Part shown: piece after piece, positions 24,338-32,764 of the stretch | Position numbering within the stretch: the stretch's first letter is position 1 | Layout of the letters: each line of letters starts with the position of its first letter | Source of the DNA: an uncultured Prevotella sp. | GTDB lineage: Bacteria > Bacteroidota > Bacteroidia > Bacteroidales > Bacteroidaceae | Assembly (NCBI GenBank): GCA_900543975.1 | Contig: UQTI01000023.1 | Location: 1-39,107, forward strand | Length of the DNA: 39,107 nt | Direction: 5' to 3' | Position numbers and translations under genes: made by a program | The notes under the pieces: generated by a model | Databases searched by the model: none | What the model was told of the DNA's origin: nothing | The model's input: only the letters and a program-made list of their open reading frames with translations

Positions 24338-24994
24338 TTAAAACGACATTATGCGTTTTTCAAACTCGTCATTGCTCACGCATGAACGGTTCTTTGCTCG
24401 TGTCTTGTAGGTGTTGACGGTGTGGACAGAGTAGCCCAGATAGCGTGCTATGCGGTCGCTCTCCTTTATGCCCATTCGTATGAGGGCAAAAATGCGCATC
24501 TCGCTTGTCAGAGTGTTCTCTTCTGACGGGTACTTACGGTCATCTTCGTTAAAGAGGGTGTTGTATTGTTCAACAAAATTTGGAAAAAGAACAAGGAACG
24601 TCTTGTCAAAGTTGCGGAATATGGTCTTGCGCTCGTTGTTAAGATATTCTTGGCTTGTCACGTTCTCGATGTCGCTGTATCGTCGCGTCATAACCGCCTT
24701 GTTCACTTTGTTGAATATGTGCTCCAGCGACTCTATATATTCGGATGCGTCATAGAGCGTGCGCCCTATATATTCGTTTTTCACCTTGTCGGCCTCCAAG
24801 AGTTGCTTGTTGGTCTCCATGAGCTGCTTGTTGGTGGCGTTAAGGGCTTCAAGGTTCTGTCTGTTCTGCTGCTGTGCCAGCTTAAGTTTTCTATTGAGCC
24901 TACTATGGTAGACATAAGCTCCAGCGAGGACACAAACAACAACAATCACACAGAGAAACAACACGAAGAAGATATTTCGTTGCATCTTGACCAT
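24338..24994 (-). CDS. DUF6377-type PUL regulator, C-terminal part (after frameshift)
   Basis: This 218-residue frame encodes the C-terminal half of a DUF6377-type membrane regulator: a transmembrane helix (8-28), a coiled coil (about 32-72, rich in Gln/Asn/Lys), the conserved middle (NEYIGRTLYDASEYIESLEH, then FLVLFPNFVEQYNTLFNEDD) and a C-terminal LuxR-like helix-turn-helix (about 165-203, MRIFALIRMGIKESDRIARYLGYSVHTVNTYKTRAKNRS). Family members are normally one chain with an N-terminal periplasmic TPR domain, which here is encoded just upstream in another frame. The frame stays open upstream of this ATG, encoding EKAKLD, as expected if a single base has been lost. Without the sensor half it could still make a membrane-anchored DNA-binding fragment. 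Confidence 0.8.
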   Translation of the reverse strand: MVKMQRNIFFVLFLCVIVVVCVLAGAYVYHSRLNRKLKLAQQQNRQNLEALNATNKQLMETNKQLLEADKVKNEYIGRTLYDASEYIESLEHIFNKVNKAVMTRRYSDIENVTSQEYLNNERKTIFRNFDKTFLVLFPNFVEQYNTLFNEDDRKYPSEENTLTSEMRIFALIRMGIKESDRIARYLGYSVHTVNTYKTRAKNRSCVSNDEFEKRIMSF

Positions 24995-25011
24995 GTCGAG
25001 TTTTGCCTTCT

Positions 25012-25956
25012 CTAGGCTGGCATGATGTTGCTCAATGCGATGAGTCTTATTGGTGCGTTGTAAAAATTGATGAATTCAAGGGCCTTGCTTACATATTGGT
25101 TGGCCTTTGCATTGTCAAAATGCTGTATGGAGCTGCTCACGTGGTAGAGCGATATTATCTCTCTTGTGGTCGACTCGTTGTCGCAGATGGCAGACTTTAT
25201 GAAACTTATTATTGCCATCTCCTCGTTGCTCTTTCTGCGGTATGCCCAAGCCTCCTCAAAGTAGTAGGTCGCCATGCGGTGCTTGTCTTTCTCGCGCTTC
25301 ACAGCCTCGTTTGCTAAGCAAATCACTCGGTCGTTGTCGTCTTGCGATGCCGCCTTGGCTATGCTGAACTGGTACCAGTCGCTCGACTGTGGCTTGGTGA
25401 TAGCCAACAACGAATCGGTGCATTGGTTCGCATATATGCTGTAGTCGTTTTGCTGTGCCTCGTTCGAAACGAAAAAGCCTTCTTGTTCTGCCCATAGCTT
25501 GTGCATGGTTTTGTAATATTCGATCTTCACCCATGCCGGCATTCCGCTGACATCGATAGATTTCATTATCTTGTAAGCCTGTATGTTGTCGCCTGAGGTT
25601 ATGCATATATGGGCAATGTTGCACATGGCCACAATTTCATAGTCCTTGCGTCCAATCTGTTGGGCCACGTTCAAACTCTTGTAGGCGTATACTATGGCTG
25701 AGTCGGCTTTGTATGACTGGTATGCAAGGTAGATGCTGTGTAACGTCCCGAAGCGCTTGTTGAGGCTTTCGTGTCTTGTAAGAAGCTTTTTAATGGCGCT
25801 TATGTGCTGTTCGTGTTCCGCTTCATACATCGGAGCCTTCTCCAAACTTTCGTCGAGCTTGTTGAGCCATTGCTTTATGTTGTCGCTCACAGCGTCTGCC
25901 GGTTTGGCGATACAGAGCAATAAGAAAATCGAAAAAATGGTCTTTATATGGGTCAT
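25012..25956 (-). CDS. DUF6377-type PUL regulator, N-terminal TPR sensor part (frameshifted)
   Basis: A 314-residue N-terminal half of the same regulator. It has a signal peptide (MTHIKTIFSIFLLLCIAKPADA) and then helical TPR-like repeats through to residue 312. It ends prematurely at IALSNIMPA and a TAG. If the reading frame slips back one base at the last GCC codon, the sequence continues as LEKAKLDMVKMQRN straight into the transmembrane helix of the following frame, giving one protein of about 540 residues, the normal size for the family. The gene is therefore most likely inactivated by a one-base deletion near 25015, or the base is a sequencing error. It lies between the GH31 unit and the susC operon on the same strand, consistent with a role as their regulator. 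Confidence 0.82.
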   Translation of the reverse strand: MTHIKTIFSIFLLLCIAKPADAVSDNIKQWLNKLDESLEKAPMYEAEHEQHISAIKKLLTRHESLNKRFGTLHSIYLAYQSYKADSAIVYAYKSLNVAQQIGRKDYEIVAMCNIAHICITSGDNIQAYKIMKSIDVSGMPAWVKIEYYKTMHKLWAEQEGFFVSNEAQQNDYSIYANQCTDSLLAITKPQSSDWYQFSIAKAASQDDNDRVICLANEAVKREKDKHRMATYYFEEAWAYRRKSNEEMAIISFIKSAICDNESTTREIISLYHVSSSIQHFDNAKANQYVSKALEFINFYNAPIRLIALSNIMPA

Positions 25957-25984
25957 AATCGTTAGGCTTTAACTATAATAAATG

Positions 25985-25992
25985 CAAAGGTA
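25985..25992 (-). promoter_or_regulatory. -7 box of the DUF6377-type regulator promoter
   Basis: CAAAGGTA on the plus strand reads TACCTTTG on the minus strand, matching TAnnTTTG, about 29 bases upstream of the start codon. The -33 element is weak. Confidence 0.5.
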
Positions 25993-26030
25993 AGAAAATT
26001 TCGTGTCTTTCGCCATGTTTTTATGTTGAA

Positions 26031-26079
26031 ATAAATAAAAAAATAGGCCAACCTAAGAAAGGCTGGCCCATCATTTTTT
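26031..26079. terminator. Bidirectional terminator downstream of the GH31-SusE/F unit
   Basis: GGCCAACCT (26046-26054) pairs with AGGCTGGCC (26060-26068), with one G-U pair. T tracts lie on both sides (six T on the plus strand at 26074-26079 and an A-rich stretch at 26025-26045 that is T-rich on the minus strand), so it could stop transcription from either direction; the functional one is minus. Confidence 0.65.
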
Positions 26080-26100
26080 AGTTTTCCTTATTCTCGATTC

Positions 26101-26205
26101 ACAAATCTCAAATCTCGATTCTCTATTACAAATCTCAATTCTCTATTACAAACCTCTATTCTCGATTCTCAAACCACTATTCTTGATTCACGAATCTCGG
26201 TTCAC
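26101..26205. repeat. Degenerate 20-21-bp tandem repeats
   Basis: About five imperfect units begin at 26111, 26131, 26151, 26172 and 26193 with a shared core like AATCTCGATTCTCTATTACA. The array fills the space between the SusE/F-like stop codon and the terminator, so it would lie in the 3' untranslated part of that mRNA. Confidence 0.7.
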
Positions 26206-26217
26206 ATCCGCTTATCT

Positions 26218-26958
26218 CTACTCGCCGAGATATTCGGCCTTCACCGTTTCTTTCAGAATGTTCACGGTTAGGCGGTAGCGTCCGTCGCGGCGTATGCGCC
26301 ATTTTGTGTCCTTGCCGCCTGTGCGAAGGAGCGAGGTGTGCAAGATGTCAGCATTGGCACTGAAGGGATGCAGCTCTTTCTGTCCCCATTCCTCCACGCC
26401 TTCAAACTTAAAGGCATCAGGTTCCTCCACCTTGTCGTTGCGCTTCAGCTCGCCCTCCCATGTCCACACACAGGCATCGGCTTTGCTCTGTGTGAAGGGC
26501 TGCATCTTTAGCTTCTCCCATCCGTTCTTTGTGGCTCCACCACCCAAGAACAGCTCGTTCCACGGACGGAACAGTTCACCGCGCATGGTGCCCTCCATGG
26601 GGTTTACATACAGGCGGTAGTAGTTGGCGGCAAACGTGACCGCCAGTCCTTTCGCGTCTTTATCTGTGGTGGATAGATAACCCATGCCGTTGTTTACAAA
26701 CTGTGCGTCCTCGTCATCGGGCTGTAGCCATAACGTGGCGGCCTGAGCGGTTTCTGTGCTTTGCACACGGGCCTGTCCTTCACCCAGCGGTCCGGCGTAT
26801 CGGAACTGTCCGTCTGGTGTGCGCTCCATCTTCTGTGCGCCGCCAGGCACGGCAGTACCTGTTATCCACAATTCGTCAAAATCTTGTGCCGACATCGCTG
26901 TTGTTGAAAGTAGACAGATGGCACACAACACATATTTTATATAACTCTTAATTTCCAT
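26218..26958 (-). CDS. SusE/SusF-like starch-binding protein
   Basis: A 246-residue exported protein with a signal peptide ending in MSAQ and no lipobox cysteine. Two similar modules follow, each starting with a strand like ELWITGTA (about residue 29) or ELFLGGGA (about residue 135) and containing a Trp- and Gly-rich segment, the pattern of SusE/SusF outer-membrane glycan-binding repeats that hold alpha-glucan. It is shorter than classical SusE or SusF and lacks the lipid anchor, so it may be periplasmic. It follows the GH31 gene by 18 bases on the minus strand and is surely co-transcribed with it, which suggests the partner enzyme and this protein share a substrate. Confidence 0.68.
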   Translation of the reverse strand: MEIKSYIKYVLCAICLLSTTAMSAQDFDELWITGTAVPGGAQKMERTPDGQFRYAGPLGEGQARVQSTETAQAATLWLQPDDEDAQFVNNGMGYLSTTDKDAKGLAVTFAANYYRLYVNPMEGTMRGELFRPWNELFLGGGATKNGWEKLKMQPFTQSKADACVWTWEGELKRNDKVEEPDAFKFEGVEEWGQKELHPFSANADILHTSLLRTGGKDTKWRIRRDGRYRLTVNILKETVKAEYLGE

Positions 26959-26976
26959 AAATTAAATTTCAAAAAA

Positions 26977-29238
26977 TCAAAACTCTATCTTGTAAGTCTT
27001 GTTGAACGAAGCGTCAGCAATGAGCACTGTCATGTCACCCGTCTTGTCGTCCCATCTCCATGCGTTGCTGTCCATAGCCTTGCCGTTAAGCTTCACGGCA
27101 TCAGGACGCTTTGTTGTCTTGAACACCACCTCATAGCTACGCTTTGTAGGCATGTTCTTGTAGCTTCCCTTGCGTGGGTGGATGGTTAGAGAAGATCCTT
27201 TGACGGTGTGCTTGTGGGCAATGAGCGTTGTGGCATACTCGTTGCGCTGATAGCCGTTGTCGTCGCCGTTGTCTTCGTAATAGCTTATTGAGCCGTCACC
27301 ACCGGGATACACCTCCAGAATGAGCTTCTCCGGGCACGACTTGAGGTTGGTGATGTGGGGATAGCAGGGTATGACGGATCCTGCTTTCACGAAACGTGGC
27401 GTGTCGTCAAGGGTGTAGGTCTGGGTTATGGTGGTGTTTCCTTTCACCATGCGGTTCTTGCACACGTCAAACCACAGACCCTCGGGCAGCCACACGCTGC
27501 TTTCCACCAGCTTGTCCTTGCCCGACCGTTTGGTAACGGGAGCCACCAACATGTTGCTGCCAAACATATATTCGCCCTCGTTGTCGTAGGCTTCGTTGCG
27601 CTCTGGCCAGTAATAGTAGAGTGGGCGGCAGATAGCTATGCCTGTGTCGTAGGCCTCGCGTGCCGCATTATAGATGTATGGCATCAGACGGTAGCGTAGA
27701 TTCACGGCGTCGCGCAGTTGTGTGAAGTTGCTGTATTTCCATATCCTGCGCTCGATGTCTGGCGAACTTGTGGCGTGGGTGCGGAAGAGCGGTGAGAACA
27801 CGCCATACTGAATCCAGCGTAGATACAGCTCTGGGTCGTTGCCGAGAAACTGCTGATGGCCGCCGAGGTCATGACCCCAATAGCCGAAACACACGTTTGA
27901 GGCTGTGGCTGTGAAGCAGGGTTGGAAGGCCAGCGTTCCGAATGTTGTGAACGAGTCGCCTGAGAAGCCTAACGGGTAACGGTGGCTGCCCAGTCCGCCC
28001 CAGCGGTGGAATATTACGGGTCGGCGGTCAGGGCGGTTTACACGCATGTCGTTGTAGAACACATGGTTGTGCCAGAACGTCTCACCCAGTCCTTTCACGT
28101 TCTTGCTCAGCAGATGTTGCTGCCAGTCGAGCCACCAGAAGTCTACACCCTGTGCCTCTCGTTTGCGCAGTATGTCCTTGAACATCACCTTGTAGAAGGT
28201 GCTGTCCTCAAGATTCCACGGTATGTTCTTCGTTGAGGCAGGCAGGCCGAGGTCGCGTGTCATGTCTGAGAAAAACTCCTCGTCGTTGTCCACACCGTCG
28301 GCAGGGTGTAGGTTGAGAGCCACGCGCAGCTTGTTGTCATGCATAAACTTGATGAGCTTCTCTGGCTCAGGAATTACCGTTTTGTCCCATGTCCATCCTG
28401 TCCAGTCGCGGTCGTGCCAGTCCATGTCGAAAATCATTACGTCGAGCGGAATGTCATGACTTTTTATCTCGTTCACAATGTCCATAAACTCCTGCTGTGT
28501 GTATTTCTGATATTTGCTGTACCAGTAGCCCAGCGTGTAGAGCGGTGGCATGTTCATGTGCCCGCCAATCTTGGCATAGTCGCTCACGGCCTTGCGATAC
28601 TCATGTCCGTAACCCATGAAATACCAGTCGACGGCCTCTTTGTCCACAGGCTCTGCCCACCAGTCTATGCCTCCTGCTTTCTTGTCGAACGCGAAGGTGT
28701 TGCTGCCGTCGCCGCGCTTGGCTAACGGACTCTCGTCTATCACGGCCCATCCAGCCCTTGACACCACTCCGTCTTCCAGCTCCTTACGTTTGTTGTCGCC
28801 CATCTGTCCGTCAAGCGTGCGTGTTGTGCCTTTGAGGTTTAGGGCGTTGTCTTTGCCAGGATACCAAAGCACCTTCTTGCCGTTCATGGTGAGCGTTATG
28901 TTGAGGCTCTTCGAGTTGCGCTGTGCAGCGTCTATCTCATCGCCCACCTTGTATCTTAGCGTCAGGGCCGATGTTTTGATCTCCAGCCATCCGTTCTCCT
29001 CTGTTGTCTTGAACTTGGGTACTGGCAGGTTGCGGTTCACCACGCCAAAGGTTGCGCGATCCTCAAACAAGGCTTTCTTGCTGTATTGAATGCGTATCAT
29101 CTCTGGCGTGAGCACGGTGAACCGCGCATTGCCTCTTGTCACAACGGCCTTAGGGTTGGCCTTTGGATTGTCCACCTCCGATGCCTTGATGTTTCCGAGG
29201 CATGAGAGGAAGAAAAGCAGTAAAAGAAAATTTCTCAT
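26977..29238 (-). CDS. GH31 family alpha-glycosidase with DUF5110 domain
   Basis: A 753-residue exported glycoside hydrolase of family GH31, a group of retaining enzymes that release alpha-linked glucose, xylose or galactose. The signal peptide is MRNFLLLLFFLSCLGNIKAS; a cysteine at 13 could make it a lipoprotein, but the context is a weak lipobox. An N-terminal beta-sandwich (about 30-215) precedes the TIM barrel (about 220-570). The predicted nucleophile is Asp371 in FWWLDWQQ and the acid/base Asp428 in GFSGDSF. A DUF5110 domain follows the barrel (about 630-720). The WLDWQQ context differs from the common WxDMNE form, so substrate is uncertain; alpha-glucosidase is the default guess. It leads a two-gene unit with its own promoter. 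Confidence 0.92.
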   Translation of the reverse strand: MRNFLLLLFFLSCLGNIKASEVDNPKANPKAVVTRGNARFTVLTPEMIRIQYSKKALFEDRATFGVVNRNLPVPKFKTTEENGWLEIKTSALTLRYKVGDEIDAAQRNSKSLNITLTMNGKKVLWYPGKDNALNLKGTTRTLDGQMGDNKRKELEDGVVSRAGWAVIDESPLAKRGDGSNTFAFDKKAGGIDWWAEPVDKEAVDWYFMGYGHEYRKAVSDYAKIGGHMNMPPLYTLGYWYSKYQKYTQQEFMDIVNEIKSHDIPLDVMIFDMDWHDRDWTGWTWDKTVIPEPEKLIKFMHDNKLRVALNLHPADGVDNDEEFFSDMTRDLGLPASTKNIPWNLEDSTFYKVMFKDILRKREAQGVDFWWLDWQQHLLSKNVKGLGETFWHNHVFYNDMRVNRPDRRPVIFHRWGGLGSHRYPLGFSGDSFTTFGTLAFQPCFTATASNVCFGYWGHDLGGHQQFLGNDPELYLRWIQYGVFSPLFRTHATSSPDIERRIWKYSNFTQLRDAVNLRYRLMPYIYNAAREAYDTGIAICRPLYYYWPERNEAYDNEGEYMFGSNMLVAPVTKRSGKDKLVESSVWLPEGLWFDVCKNRMVKGNTTITQTYTLDDTPRFVKAGSVIPCYPHITNLKSCPEKLILEVYPGGDGSISYYEDNGDDNGYQRNEYATTLIAHKHTVKGSSLTIHPRKGSYKNMPTKRSYEVVFKTTKRPDAVKLNGKAMDSNAWRWDDKTGDMTVLIADASFNKTYKIEF

Positions 29239-29680
29239 TGTTGTTTATTTGTTCTGTCGTTTATGTTTATCCTTTTAGGACACGTTAAATTTGCAATGAC
29301 GTGTTGCGTCTGGCTGTCGGGCTGTGCGCATGCAAAGATAATTATTTTCATGCTCGTTTCAAGCGGTTCCTGCATTTATATTATCGTTCCTTGCTGCCGT
29401 AACAACATAACATGTTGATAATCAGGATGTGCTCTTTTCCAAAATAACATTGTGTGTATAATGGCTTTTTATGGGGTCTGACAAAGCATTTCTGGAAAAG
29501 AGGCGTCCTTTTTGTCTGTTCGGCGTCTATTTCTCTGCGGTGTCAGGTGCGTTGTCGGCACGAACCGCTGAGCAAAGGTGTAAGTTAAATTGCATTAATA
29601 AGACATTGAAAAAAAAGCCATTATGCTGAAATGTGGAATTTTATTGCTAAATTTGCACGCAATAAATTTCAAAAGTACTT
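29239..29680. promoter_or_regulatory. Divergent intergenic region with two promoters
   Basis: This 442-base gap separates the leftward GH31 unit from rightward guaB. On the minus strand TTG (29362-29360), a 19-base spacer and TATCTTTG (29340-29333) form a near-ideal promoter giving a leader of about 85 bases for GH31. On the plus strand TAAATTTG at 29648-29655 lies about 25 bases before the guaB ATG. The middle (29370-29640) shows no gene, repeat or strong hairpin. Confidence 0.75.
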
Positions 29681-31159
29681 ATGTCATCATTTGTTGCAGA
29701 TAAAATTGTAATGGACGGTCTTACTTATGACGACGTCCTTCTTATCCCTGCTTATTCAGAGGTACTGCCGAAAACGGTAGAGTTGAAAACAAAGTTCTCG
29801 CGTCACATTAATCTTAACGTGCCGTTCGTGACAGCAGCCATGGACACCGTTACAGAATCAGCAATGGCTATCGCCATAGCGCGCGAGGGAGGTATCGGCG
29901 TGATCCACAAGAACATGTCGATAGAGGAACAGGCGCGCCAGGTGGCAATCGTGAAACGTGCCGAGAACGGAATGATCTACGATCCCGTGACCATTCGCCG
30001 TGGAAGCACCGTTAAAGATGCGCTCGCCATGATGGCCGAGTATCACATCGGCGGCATTCCTGTTGTTGACGACGACAACCACCTTGTGGGCATCGTTACC
30101 AACCGCGACCTGCGTTTTGAGCGTCACCTCGACAAGCTCATCGACGACGTGATGACAAAAGAGAATCTCGTCACCACACACATACAGACCGACCTTGCTG
30201 CCGCTGCCGACATTCTGCAGAACAACAAGATTGAGAAACTGCCCGTTGTAGACAGCGACAACCGCCTCGTGGGTCTCATCACCTATAAGGACATAACCAA
30301 GGCCAAGGACAAGCCCATGGCTTGCAAGGACGAGAAAGGCCGTCTGCGCGTAGCCGCAGGTGTGGGTGTGACCGTCGACACGCTTGACCGCATGCAGGCC
30401 CTCGTTGAGGCCGGTGCCGACGCCATCGTCATCGACACAGCCCATGGCCACTCAAAGTATGTCGTAGAGAAGCTGGTTCAGGCCAAGGCTGCCTTCCCCA
30501 ACGTAGACATCGTTGTGGGTAACGTGGCAACAGGTGCCGCTGCCAAAATGCTCGTCGACAACGGTGCCGACGCCGTGAAGGTGGGCATCGGTCCGGGCTC
30601 TATCTGTACCACCCGTGTGGTTGCAGGTGTGGGTGTGCCCCAGCTCAGCGCCATCTATGATGTCTTCTCAGCATTGCAGGGCACAGGTGTGCCTCTCATC
30701 GCCGACGGCGGTCTCCGCTATTCGGGCGACGTTGTCAAGGCCCTCGCAGCCGGTGGTAGCAGCGTGATGATCGGCTCGCTCGTTGCAGGAACCGAGGAGA
30801 GCCCCGGCGACACCATCATCTTCAACGGCCGTAAGTTTAAGAGCTACCGCGGCATGGGTTCGCTTGAGGCTATGGAGAACGGTTCAAAGGACCGCTACTT
30901 CCAGGCTGGCACCAAGGATGTGAAGAAGCTTGTGCCCGAGGGCATCGCCGGACGTGTGCCTTACAAGGGAACCGTTCAGGAGGTTATCTACCAGCTCATC
31001 GGCGGTCTCCGCTCAGGTATGGGCTATTGTGGTGCCCAGACCATCGACAACCTGCACAACGCCAAGTTTACCCGCATCACCAACGCCGGTGTGCTTGAGA
31101 GCCATCCTCACGACATCACCATCACCAGTGAGGCTCCCAACTACTCGCGTCCGCAGTAA
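29681..31159 (+). CDS. guaB: Inosine-5'-monophosphate dehydrogenase
   Basis: A 492-residue IMPDH that oxidises IMP to XMP with NAD+, the first committed and rate-limiting step to GMP. The N-terminus has the LTYDDVLL signature (14-21), two CBS domains occupy about 100-215, and the catalytic loop is GIGPGSICTTR with Cys309. The flap region includes the conserved YRGMGS. It is complete and full length. The ATG at 29681 follows a promoter box closely. A structured spacer separates it from the next gene. Confidence 0.98.
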   Translation: MSSFVADKIVMDGLTYDDVLLIPAYSEVLPKTVELKTKFSRHINLNVPFVTAAMDTVTESAMAIAIAREGGIGVIHKNMSIEEQARQVAIVKRAENGMIYDPVTIRRGSTVKDALAMMAEYHIGGIPVVDDDNHLVGIVTNRDLRFERHLDKLIDDVMTKENLVTTHIQTDLAAAADILQNNKIEKLPVVDSDNRLVGLITYKDITKAKDKPMACKDEKGRLRVAAGVGVTVDTLDRMQALVEAGADAIVIDTAHGHSKYVVEKLVQAKAAFPNVDIVVGNVATGAAAKMLVDNGADAVKVGIGPGSICTTRVVAGVGVPQLSAIYDVFSALQGTGVPLIADGGLRYSGDVVKALAAGGSSVMIGSLVAGTEESPGDTIIFNGRKFKSYRGMGSLEAMENGSKDRYFQAGTKDVKKLVPEGIAGRVPYKGTVQEVIYQLIGGLRSGMGYCGAQTIDNLHNAKFTRITNAGVLESHPHDITITSEAPNYSRPQ

Positions 31160-31201
31160 GCCGTAGGCAAGAAGCAAACAAGAAAACAATAAAATATTGG
31201 C

Positions 31202-31248
31202 CCATCCCTGCCCCTTATATATTAATAATGTATAGGGTGTGGGGATGG
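31202..31248 (+). other. Hairpin in the guaB-PPIase spacer
   Basis: CCATCCC (31202-31208) pairs with the GGGATGG end (31242-31248), and an inner CCCCTTATA/TATAGGG stem extends it, giving an imperfect stem of about 17 bp. Only a short T run (CAATTTT) follows, so it may be a weak terminator or an mRNA processing element between guaB and the envelope genes. Confidence 0.5.
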
Positions 31249-31313
31249 AACAATTTTAGAAAGAACATAATAACGACAAATTTTAAACAATCGACGTTTT
31301 GCGCATAACAACA

Positions 31314-32735
31314 ATGAAGTCAATGCTACTCACTGCCATGCTGCTCCTCTCCGTACTGTCAGCATGGGCACAGACCGACCCGACGATAATGACTATCGAC
31401 GGCAAGCCGGTGTCGCGTTCAGAGTTTGAATATTCCTACAACAAGAACAACTCGGAGATGGTTGTTGACAAGAAGAGTGTGGCCGAATATGTGGACCTCT
31501 TCATCAACTACAAGCTCAAGGTCCTCGCCGCCGAAGAAGCAGGCATAGACACGACAAAGAGTTTCAAGAAGGAGTTTCTGTCATATCGCGACCAGCAGAT
31601 AAGACAGGCGTTCCTGAGCAATGACGACCTTAAGCGCGAGGCGTGGAAGATCTATGTCGAGACACGCGACCGCATCGACTCTATGGGCGGCATGGTGCGC
31701 CCCTCACACATCCTTGTGCGCATGTCGCAGAAGGCAACCAAGGAGCAGGAGGCTGCTGCCAAGACACGCATCGACTCGATCTACAAAGCCCTTGCCAAGG
31801 GTGCCGACTTTGCCGAGCTGGCACGCAAATGTTCCGATGACAAGGGTTCGGCAAAGCGTGGCGGCGACATCTCGTGGATATGCAAGGGTCAGACGCTCCC
31901 CGAGTTTGAGAACACCGTGTTCGCCATGAAGAAAGGCGAGGTCAGCGTGCCGTTCAAGACCGTGGCTGGTTGGCACATAGCCAAGCTCATGGACAAAGGC
32001 TGCTTCTTCCCCTATGACAGCGTGAAACGCGATGTGGAGCGCTTCGTAGACCAGGCAAGGGTGCGCGAGCGCATAATATCACAGAACATCGACTCCATTG
32101 CCAAGGCATCGGTGCCACAGCTCACCGCCGAGCAGGTGGTCGACCGCAAGGCTGCCGAGATGGAGGCTGCCGACTCTGACCTCAAGAACCTTGTGCGCGA
32201 GTATCATGACGGTCTGCTGCTTTACGAGATAAGCAACAGGAACGTGTGGGACAAGGCCGCCAAGGACGAGAAGGGTCTGGAAGCATACTATAAGAAGAAC
32301 AAGAAAAAATATAAGTGGGACGAGCCTCGCTTCAAGGGCATCGCCTACCACACCAAAGACCAGGCCGACATAGAGGCTGTGAAGAAAGCCGTTGAGAACC
32401 TTCCGTTTGAAGAGTGGGCAGAGACGCTGCGCAAGACCTTCAACGACAGTGTGCGCCGCATACAGGTGGTGAAGGGCATCTTCAAGAAGGGCGACAACGC
32501 CCTCGTCGACAAGGACGTGTTCAAGAAAGACACCGTCGACACAGCACCTCAGGGCTACACCTTCAGCGATGTCTATGGCAAGACCATCAAAACGCCCGAA
32601 AACATGGGCGACGTGCGCGAACAGGTGGTTGCCGACTATCAGGACCAGCTGGAGAAACAGTGGGTTGCCGCTCTGAGAAAGAAACACAAGGTGGTGGTTG
32701 ACAAGCAGGTTCTCGCCACCGTGAACAACCATTAA
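31314..32735 (+). CDS. Parvulin-type peptidyl-prolyl isomerase
   Basis: A 473-residue periplasmic foldase. ATG 31314 begins a clean signal peptide (MKSMLLTAMLLLSVLSAWAQ); a TTG five codons upstream is unnecessary. An N-terminal helical region (about 25-125) leads to a PpiC/rotamase domain (about 128-225) with its RPSHILVRM start, the ADFAELARKCSDDKGSAKRGGD core and the VAGWHIAKL end. The C-terminal 240 residues are helical and charged with a second, degenerate domain likely. It is the first of two adjacent foldase genes and, with SurA and OstA next to it, probably helps outer-membrane protein assembly. Confidence 0.9.
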   Translation: MKSMLLTAMLLLSVLSAWAQTDPTIMTIDGKPVSRSEFEYSYNKNNSEMVVDKKSVAEYVDLFINYKLKVLAAEEAGIDTTKSFKKEFLSYRDQQIRQAFLSNDDLKREAWKIYVETRDRIDSMGGMVRPSHILVRMSQKATKEQEAAAKTRIDSIYKALAKGADFAELARKCSDDKGSAKRGGDISWICKGQTLPEFENTVFAMKKGEVSVPFKTVAGWHIAKLMDKGCFFPYDSVKRDVERFVDQARVRERIISQNIDSIAKASVPQLTAEQVVDRKAAEMEAADSDLKNLVREYHDGLLLYEISNRNVWDKAAKDEKGLEAYYKKNKKKYKWDEPRFKGIAYHTKDQADIEAVKKAVENLPFEEWAETLRKTFNDSVRRIQVVKGIFKKGDNALVDKDVFKKDTVDTAPQGYTFSDVYGKTIKTPENMGDVREQVVADYQDQLEKQWVAALRKKHKVVVDKQVLATVNNH

Positions 32736-32764
32736 GACGACACAACATTCGAAAACAACATACA

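Noticed and set aside
25005..25025. Programmed -1 ribosomal frameshift in the regulator gene
   Set aside because: No X XXY YYZ heptamer precedes the stop and no strong downstream pseudoknot is evident; simple base loss or sequencing error is more likely.
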